7,005 nt of DNA from an uncultured Bacilli bacterium (GTDB taxonomy: Bacteria; Bacillota_I; Bacilli_A; RF39; UBA660). Below the pieces are notes generated by a model, which saw nothing but the letters and a program-made list of their open reading frames with translations, was not told where the DNA came from and did not search any database. The number at the start of each line of letters is the position of its first letter. Positions within the stretch are counted from its first letter, which is position 1. Both the position numbers and the translations under genes were made by a program. The stretch is from NCBI GenBank assembly GCA_947598425.1, contig CANQFH010000055.1, positions 1 to 7,005 of the forward strand, read 5' to 3'. Below, piece after piece: positions 1-4,830 of this stretch.

Positions 1-65
1 ATTATGGTTATACTTATTACCAATAACATTAATACCAAGTACTTCTTTCTTATTTTATTATTCAT
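1..65 (-). CDS. 5' end of a gene for a secreted or membrane protein (cut by window edge)
   Basis: Only the first 21 codons are inside the window. An ATG at 65-63 opens a frame that runs without a stop to base 1. It is preceded by AGGGAG (79-74) with 8-base spacing, a strong Shine-Dalgarno site, and further upstream by a promoter with a G tract (see that entry). The peptide starts MNNKIRKK, a basic n-region, followed by Y-L-V-L-M-L-L-V-I-S-I-T-I, a hydrophobic stretch. This is the look of a signal peptide or an N-terminal membrane anchor; no lipobox cysteine has appeared by residue 21. The product should be exported or membrane-bound, but its family cannot be told from so little. It lies downstream of the histidine kinase gene on the same strand, separated by a terminator, so it is probably a separate transcription unit. 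That the frame is a real gene is supported by start, ribosome site and promoter together. Confidence 0.72.
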   Translation of the reverse strand, partial: MNNKIRKKYLVLMLLVISITI

Positions 66-95
66 CTTTTAGACTCCCTATCATCTATTATCTTT

Positions 96-122
96 ATTAT
101 ATAATACCCCCCCCGGAGTCAA
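96..122 (-). promoter_or_regulatory. Promoter with 8-base G tract in its spacer
   Basis: Read on the minus strand, TTGACT (122-117, five of six consensus -35 bases) is followed by CC, eight G residues (C run on + at 107-114), TATTA, and then TATAAT (101-96, perfect -10). The spacer is 15 bp, two short of the usual 17. Transcription would start near 90-88, leaving a leader of about 25 bases to the ATG at 65. A pure eight-base G run is conspicuous in DNA this AT-rich. Its position suggests that gain or loss of G residues by slippage would change promoter strength. An alternative -10, TAATAA (99-94), would sit at 17 bp but matches consensus poorly. Confidence 0.65.
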
Positions 123-158
123 GAATTTACGATTTTTTTTATTATTTTATTGTAAATT

Positions 159-190
159 AAAAAGATAGTCACATAAATCGTAACTATCTT
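159..190 (-). terminator. Rho-independent terminator of the envelope operon
   Basis: On the minus strand AAGATAGT (190-183) and ACTATCTT (169-162) form a perfect 8-bp stem with a 13-base loop. It is followed at once by further T residues (five Ts in a row ending at 159, then AATTT). The stem has only two G:C pairs, so it is weak by itself, but the T tract is on the correct side for transcripts coming from the kinase gene, whose stop lies about 120 bases upstream. Read on the + strand the hairpin is followed by ATTTGGCTTTTT, a poorer terminator, and no + strand gene precedes it. Confidence 0.6.
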
Positions 191-307
191 ATTTGGCTTT
201 TTATAGTGTGAGTTTTAGCATGTTTCTTATGTTTTATATATCAATCCTCCTTACACTTTAATAATATCTTTTTTATATGAAAATTTAGTGTTAAAAAAGA
301 GAAAATT
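191..307. other. Intergenic stretch, no gene; holds an orphan Shine-Dalgarno sequence
   Basis: This 117-base stretch lies between the kinase stop codon and the terminator hairpin and would be the 3' untranslated region of the operon mRNA. It contains no credible coding frame. On the minus strand a full AAGGAGG motif occurs at 252-246, but every frame after it closes within a few codons: a TTG one base downstream gives a five-codon frame ending in TAA, and the next ATG (221-219) is 24 bases away and opens six codons. I see no clear promoter here. Confidence 0.5.
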
Positions 308-1693
308 TTATAAATTAATTCTAAAATAGAATGTAGAACCATGATTTATTTTACTCTTAACTCCATATTCAAAATTATGTTTATTTAATATTTCTTTTAC
401 TATCGATAAACCTAAACCAGTACTAACAACATTTCTTTGATGATTCTTATCATTCTTATAATACTTATCCCATATATATGGTATTTCTTTAGATTTAATA
501 CCTTTACCTGTATCTACTATTTCCACTAAATAACTATTCTCTTCTTTAATAACATTTATTTTAACTAACTTATCATCTCCAGTATAATTAATTGCATTAT
601 TAAGTAAATTATATATAACTTGATTTATTTTTTCTTTATCAGCTTTAACTATCGCTTTTTTAGGCATATTAACTTCAAAATTATATTTTTCTAAATATTC
701 CATTACTTCATATTTTTTAATAATCTTCTTAATTTCTTTAACTAAGTCATATTCTTCATAATTATACATATAACTATCATTTTGAACTTTAGATAATTCT
801 AAAACATCATTAACTAAATTAGTAAGTCTATCAGATTCATCTATAATAATATCTAAATGTTCATTCATTTTCTTTTCATCTTTATAAGATATATCTTTAA
901 TCATTTCTGCATAAGCTTTAATCATTGTTAATGGCGTTTTTAAATCATGACTAACATTAGCAATTAAATCTCTTTTAACTTCATCATTTTTATTTAACTC
1001 AACTTGAACATCTTCTAAAGTTTTAGATAATTCATCTATTTCTAATATACCATTCTTAGGATATTTGATATTATATTTACCTTCTCCTAGTAGTTTAGCT
1101 TTTTTAGTTATTTCTCTTATAGGTTTAGTAACTTTACTAGCTATAAAATAAGAGATAAAAATAGAACAAATAATTATTAATAATATAAAATATATAACTT
1201 GACTTTTGAATATTTTAATAAAAGTAGAAGAATTTTCTAAATTACTATAAATAAAAATATTTTTATTATTAGATTTAAATGCATATAATATTCCTTTAGT
1301 ATTAGTAATGGGATTATTTATTTTATAATAATCACTACTAACATTATTATTTATAAAATTATTTATTTTTTTATTAACATTACTATTATTCTTACCAAGC
1401 AAACAACCTTGTTGTAAAGTATTAAAGTTAAAAGAGATATTATTATTATCAATAACACTTATACATATTTCATTTTCATATGCTAATTTCTCTGATAATA
1501 TATAGATATCATCTTTACTATCTTTGTAAGTTTCTATAACATTATTTAACTTCTTTATTTGATAATTACGATATAAACTATTAAAAAATAAAGATTCAAA
1601 AACCCATATTAAAATAATTATACTAATATTAAATATTAATATAAATAATAATGTTTTAAATTCTATTCCTTTAACTTTACTCTTTATATTCAA
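308..1693 (-). CDS. Membrane sensor histidine kinase (HAMP, HisKA, HATPase_c)
   Basis: This is a 461-residue two-component sensor kinase that autophosphorylates on histidine and passes phosphate to the regulator encoded just upstream. Membrane segments lie at about residues 14-36 and 164-185. Between them is an outside sensor region of roughly 125 residues, asparagine-rich, with no fold I recognise and two cysteines (C77, C97). A HAMP linker (about 186-238) follows, then the H-box SHDLKTPLT with H249. The ATP-binding domain has an N-box (N362/N366 region, NLLNNAINYT), G1 box DTGKGI (394-399), an F-box-like IWDKYYK (407-413) and G2 STGLGLS (424-430). All key residues are present. The start is TTG (1693-1691), 17 bases inside the regulator gene. 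The nearest Shine-Dalgarno (AGAGGA, 1712-1707) is 13 bases away, longer than usual, but an in-frame TAA upstream leaves no ATG alternative, so translation probably depends on coupling to the regulator gene. The class resembles VanS/PhoR/BaeS-type kinases; the signal is unknown. Confidence 0.93.
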   Translation of the reverse strand: MNIKSKVKGIEFKTLLFILIFNISIIILIWVFESLFFNSLYRNYQIKKLNNVIETYKDSKDDIYILSEKLAYENEICISVIDNNNISFNFNTLQQGCLLGKNNSNVNKKINNFINNNVSSDYYKINNPITNTKGILYAFKSNNKNIFIYSNLENSSTFIKIFKSQVIYFILLIIICSIFISYFIASKVTKPIREITKKAKLLGEGKYNIKYPKNGILEIDELSKTLEDVQVELNKNDEVKRDLIANVSHDLKTPLTMIKAYAEMIKDISYKDEKKMNEHLDIIIDESDRLTNLVNDVLELSKVQNDSYMYNYEEYDLVKEIKKIIKKYEVMEYLEKYNFEVNMPKKAIVKADKEKINQVIYNLLNNAINYTGDDKLVKINVIKEENSYLVEIVDTGKGIKSKEIPYIWDKYYKNDKNHQRNVVSTGLGLSIVKEILNKHNFEYGVKSKINHGSTFYFRINL

Positions 1694-2336
1694 TTTTATA
1701 ACCCATTCCTCTGACAGTTTTAATTAAATTACGATATTTACCTAATCTAGCTCTTAAAGTCTTAATATGAGTATCTACAGTACGATCATCACCATAAAAG
1801 TCATATCCCCAGATATTAGATAATAAATTTTCTCTAGATAAAGCAATATTTTTATTTTGTATTAAATATTTTAATAAATCATATTCTTTAGGAGTTAATT
1901 CTATTAATTTATTATCTATATATACTTCATGAGCCAAATCATCTACTTTAATACCTGCTAAAGATATAGTATCATCTTTAATATTTCTCTTAGTTATTGC
2001 TTTAACTCTTGCTACTAATTCTTTAGGACTAAAAGGTTTAGTTACATAATCATCTATACCTAAATCAAACCCAATTAATTTATCATATTCTTCACTTCTT
2101 GCTGATAACATAATAAAAGGAATATCTTTAATTTTTTTAATTTCTTTACAAGCTGTATAACCATCCATTTTAGGCATCATTATATCCATTATGACTAAAT
2201 CAATATTATTATTCTTTACTATTTTAATAGCGTCTTCTCCATTACTAGCTTCATAAGTTTTATAATCATTTAAAATTAAATATTCTTTAATAACATCTCT
2301 GATTAATTTTTCATCATCTACTATTAAAATATTCAT
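1677..2336 (-). CDS. OmpR/PhoB-family response regulator
   Basis: This is a 219-residue cytoplasmic DNA-binding regulator, almost certainly the partner of the overlapping kinase gene. The receiver domain (about 1-115) shows the acidic pair D7/D8, phospho-acceptor D51 in IMDIMMPKMDG, S78 at the switch Thr/Ser position, and K100 in TKPF. The C-terminal winged helix (about 125-217) has ELTPKEYDLLKYL, recognition-helix sequence RTVDTHIKTLRARLGK and the wing IKTVRGMGYKIE, all typical of OmpR/PhoB. I start it at ATG 2336-2334, because AGGTGA (2347-2342), a perfect match to the 16S tail, sits 5 bases before it. An in-frame GTG at 2345-2343 lies inside that Shine-Dalgarno sequence and cannot be the start. 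The gene begins 56 bases after the LCP stop codon, a gap that may hold its own promoter. Likely targets are envelope genes, perhaps this operon itself, but no repeated operator sites are evident. Confidence 0.95.
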   Translation of the reverse strand: MNILIVDDEKLIRDVIKEYLILNDYKTYEASNGEDAIKIVKNNNIDLVIMDIMMPKMDGYTACKEIKKIKDIPFIMLSARSEEYDKLIGFDLGIDDYVTKPFSPKELVARVKAITKRNIKDDTISLAGIKVDDLAHEVYIDNKLIELTPKEYDLLKYLIQNKNIALSRENLLSNIWGYDFYGDDRTVDTHIKTLRARLGKYRNLIKTVRGMGYKIEYKE

Positions 2337-2341
2337 AAACT

Positions 2342-2347
2342 TCACCT
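2342..2347 (-). promoter_or_regulatory. Shine-Dalgarno site fixing the regulator start
   Basis: AGGTGA on the minus strand is complementary over six bases to the 16S rRNA tail and ends 5 bases before ATG 2336. The in-frame GTG at 2345-2343 is part of this site, so the protein begins MNILIVDDEK and not three residues earlier. Confidence 0.8.
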
Positions 2348-2356
2348 ATAGATAAT

Positions 2357-2385
2357 AGTATATCATAATTGTGAAAACTAAATGA
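2357..2385 (-). promoter_or_regulatory. Possible internal promoter for the two-component pair
   Basis: On the minus strand TGATATACT (2365-2357) reads as an extended -10 (TG, one base, then TATACT). The -35 position at 17 bp spacing is TCATTT (2385-2380), a poor match, so the call rests on the extended -10. Transcription would start near 2350, giving a very short leader that still contains the Shine-Dalgarno site. It would let the regulator and kinase be made independently of the three upstream genes. In such AT-rich DNA a match of this quality can arise by chance. Confidence 0.35.
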
Positions 2386-2386
2386 T

Positions 2387-2402
2387 AATTATTTAAATAA
2401 TT
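2387..2402. repeat. 16-bp perfect palindrome over the LCP stop codon
   Basis: AATTATTTAAATAATT equals its own reverse complement. It spans the TAA stop of the LCP gene (2395-2393) and lies directly upstream of the possible internal promoter. As RNA it would make at most a weak six-pair A:U hairpin with a four-base loop, so it is not a convincing terminator. A dyad at this position could be a protein binding site, but its pure A/T content makes chance a real alternative. Confidence 0.35.
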
Positions 2403-4207
2403 GAATTAATATATATAGTTATACTACTAATATTATTAAGTAACGTATTTGGAGATATACTTTGGTCAGAAACTATTCCTACTCCATAATTATTATTATA
2501 ATGACTATCACCATAACTAACAAATTCTTTATTAATACTTATATTATACATCTTTGCAAATTCTTCCACTTCACTAGCACTTCTACCTATAAAATTAGGC
2601 ATTTTAACTTCATCATTATTAGTATTAGTTTTTAAACCTTTACCTGCTACTTTTTGAGTATAGGGATTATTAGCATCAAAGTTAAAATCAGTTATCTTTT
2701 CTACACTTTCTTGTTCTAAATTAATTTTCATCATTTTAATAATATCATCTAAACTATTTTGATAATAACCTAATACTTGAGCATAAGTACCACTTTTTTC
2801 ATTATATACTTGATTATCATATACTTCTAAATAAGCTTTTTGAATTACTAAAGCATCTTTAGAAGATATTAAATTTAATACCATATCTTTTAATATATTA
2901 TAACTAGATAATATTTGACTTCTAGTTAAATTAGTAGAGATATTTTTGGAAATAGCAGCTAAAATGTCCTTAAAATCAGTTACTGTATTTAATGATACTA
3001 AACGTTTAGTTAAAGCTTCCACTATTAATTGTTGGTTTTGAATTCTTTGTAAATCCCCAGTTGGAAGTGAATGACGATGTCTAGCATATGCTAATGTTTG
3101 CTCGCCATTTAAATGTTGGTAACCTTCTTTTAAACAGATTTGATTCGAAAAATCTCTATTACTATCTTGTTCACAGAAAGGATATGTAACTAAAACATCA
3201 ATACCATTTAAAGCCTCAACTAAATCTACTACTCCTTTAAAATTAATTTTAGCATAATAATCAATATCAATTCCCATTAATTCTTTAATAGTGTCCATTA
3301 CACAAGAAACTCCTCCGACTGAAGATGAATTTATTCTAGCTTTAGAATTATTTCTACAACTAATTGGAACATATAAATCTCGAGGAATACTAAAGATAGT
3401 AGCATTTAATGTCTTAGGATTAAAAGTTATTAACATTAAAGTATCACCATTAAAAGAATCTAATTGTTCTATATTATCACTAGTAGAATCTACTCCCATT
3501 AATAATACGGTAAAAGGTTTATCTAAGGTTTTATCATTAGTACTTTCTACTTTATCAACATATTCAGTAGTTTTCTTATATACTATTTTAGTTTTATCTT
3601 CAATATCATTATAACCTAAATCATTAAAATAATTTAAATAATCAGAAGGAACAAACATCGAATCAATTCTTTTAGTAAGTAAATCATCTAACATATTCTC
3701 ATAACTAGTATAATCATTTATTTCATAATCTAATTTATGATCATTAATTATTTCTTTAGATATAATATTACCTTCAATATCTTCATTATTATCAATAATA
3801 CCACTTGTTCTAATATTAGCATTATCTGTATCATTTAACGCAATTAAATAACCAGTATAATAAGTAGTACTATTATTAGACATATTTCCTATTTCACCAT
3901 ATAAAGTATTAATAAAATAAGTTACTCCCACAAATAAAATACTGATTACTAAAGTTAAACTTGATAATAAATAATATTTAACTTTATGTTTACTCATTAT
4001 ATAACTATAACCTTTATAAGTATAATAAATACCATAGATAGTCATAATAAATAAAATTATTATTCTTATTAAAGTTTCAATACCATCTAATTTTAATAAT
4101 GCTAACATACATAAAAAATAAGTGCTAATAAATAAAATAATTGTTATTAAATATATAATTAATTTAACTTTATTAGTATAAAATAATCTTTTCAACTTCC
4201 TTTTCAC
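2393..4207 (-). CDS. LCP-family wall-polymer transferase with C-terminal PASTA domain
   Basis: LytR-CpsA-Psr proteins move lipid-linked polymers (teichoic acids, capsule) onto peptidoglycan outside the membrane. This 604-residue member has three membrane helices (about 14-38, 45-63, 78-98) and then an outside region. Residues about 115-215 have no clear assignment; the segment around DDLLTKRIDSMFVPSDYL looks like a degenerate solute-binding-protein lobe (tentative). The LCP core runs about 232-405: FTVLLMGVDS, DTLMLITFNPKT, SIPRD (R276, D277), LNGEQTLAYARHRH (R376, R378) and GDLQRIQNQQ (D385, R388), so the conserved acidic and arginine residues are present. C284/C302 and C345/C358 could form two disulfides. 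Residues about 534-601 (MPNFIG at the start, GIVSDQSISPNT, then ITIYI) match a PASTA domain, a peptidoglycan-binding module. The start is GTG (4207-4205), 3 bases after the preceding stop; GGAG 11 bases upstream, inside the preceding gene, is the only good ribosome site. Family call is secure, the PASTA call likely, the substrate unknown. Confidence 0.92.
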   Translation of the reverse strand: MKRKLKRLFYTNKVKLIIYLITIILFISTYFLCMLALLKLDGIETLIRIIILFIMTIYGIYYTYKGYSYIMSKHKVKYYLLSSLTLVISILFVGVTYFINTLYGEIGNMSNNSTTYYTGYLIALNDTDNANIRTSGIIDNNEDIEGNIISKEIINDHKLDYEINDYTSYENMLDDLLTKRIDSMFVPSDYLNYFNDLGYNDIEDKTKIVYKKTTEYVDKVESTNDKTLDKPFTVLLMGVDSTSDNIEQLDSFNGDTLMLITFNPKTLNATIFSIPRDLYVPISCRNNSKARINSSSVGGVSCVMDTIKELMGIDIDYYAKINFKGVVDLVEALNGIDVLVTYPFCEQDSNRDFSNQICLKEGYQHLNGEQTLAYARHRHSLPTGDLQRIQNQQLIVEALTKRLVSLNTVTDFKDILAAISKNISTNLTRSQILSSYNILKDMVLNLISSKDALVIQKAYLEVYDNQVYNEKSGTYAQVLGYYQNSLDDIIKMMKINLEQESVEKITDFNFDANNPYTQKVAGKGLKTNTNNDEVKMPNFIGRSASEVEEFAKMYNISINKEFVSYGDSHYNNNYGVGIVSDQSISPNTLLNNISSITIYINSII

Positions 4208-4210
4208 TAC

Positions 4211-4828
4211 TTAATCTACTCCTTCATATGCTACAACAAATAATTTATTATCTTTATTTATTAAAGTAATATTACCTTTAGTAGGATAATCATTATTACT
4301 TTCATACTCCCAACTAATATTAACATTATAAGCATCATATTCTACTTCATTATAAGTATATTTACTACTTTCAATACTGTAATCTAGAATATCTTTTACT
4401 ATAGGATATTTATCTCTCTTAGTAGTGTTTTTATCTTCCATATATTTATATAATGTATCTGATACATTTAATTTATAATTATCAAGTATTTCTGGAAGAA
4501 CATATTCACAACTACCTACATCATATTTATTATCTTTATTATTCATAGTAAATAAATCAATAATAAATAACTTACTTAAATATTCAGCATATTTTTCATA
4601 ATCAATATCATTACTTTCTAATACTTTTTTTAAATTAACAAAATTATCTTTCATTAACTTACTATCTCTATCTTCTAAGGTATAATCATAATTATTAATA
4701 CTCATAATTTTTTCATAATTAGAGACTGAATTATTAGTTTTTTTGAATTGCCAAAAGATTAAAGCCACTACTAACAAAATAATTAATAATACAATTATTT
4801 TTAACATTACTTTAAATCTTTTGCGCAT
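4211..4828 (-). CDS. Single-pass membrane-anchored extracytoplasmic protein, unrecognised
   Basis: I do not recognise this 205-residue protein with confidence. A basic N-terminus (MRKRFKVMLK) leads into one hydrophobic helix (about 8-28) with no lipobox, so the remaining 175 or so residues should be outside the cell, tethered. That part is acidic and rich in Asp, Asn, Lys and Tyr. It has a helical first half (KYAEYLSKLFIIDLFT around 79-94) and a strand-like C-terminal part (YNVNISWEYE, GNITLINKDNKLFVVAY). The helix-then-sheet order would suit an NTF2-like fold, but this is a guess. One cysteine, C107, is present. The ATG lies 2 bases after the stop of the LtaS-like gene, and its ribosome site AGGAAGTG (4843-4836) is within that gene's last codons; the LCP gene follows after 3 bases. 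Tight coupling on both sides argues that it works in the same envelope process, perhaps as an accessory to the LCP or LtaS-like enzyme. Confidence 0.85.
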   Translation of the reverse strand: MRKRFKVMLKIIVLLIILLVVALIFWQFKKTNNSVSNYEKIMSINNYDYTLEDRDSKLMKDNFVNLKKVLESNDIDYEKYAEYLSKLFIIDLFTMNNKDNKYDVGSCEYVLPEILDNYKLNVSDTLYKYMEDKNTTKRDKYPIVKDILDYSIESSKYTYNEVEYDAYNVNISWEYESNNDYPTKGNITLINKDNKLFVVAYEGVD

Positions 4829-4830
4829 TA

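Noticed and set aside
201..293. Short inverted and direct AGTGT/ACACT elements as regulator binding sites
   Set aside because: The matches are five or six bases in AT-rich DNA, with no regular spacing and no promoter next to them.
2337..2345. Longer N-terminus of the response regulator from GTG at 2345
   Set aside because: The GTG is part of the AGGTGA ribosome site; ATG 2336 has ideal spacing and gives the usual receiver-domain N-terminus.
3291..3614. Open frame of 107 codons on the + strand
   Set aside because: It lies wholly antisense to the conserved LCP core, and its Leu/Ser/Val-rich composition is what the complement of an AT-rich gene gives. No independent evidence supports it as a gene.
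4193..4207. Alternative LCP start at TTG (codon 5)
   Set aside because: AGGA would be only 2 bases from that TTG, too close; GTG 4207 has a GGAG site at 11 bases and tight coupling to the upstream gene.
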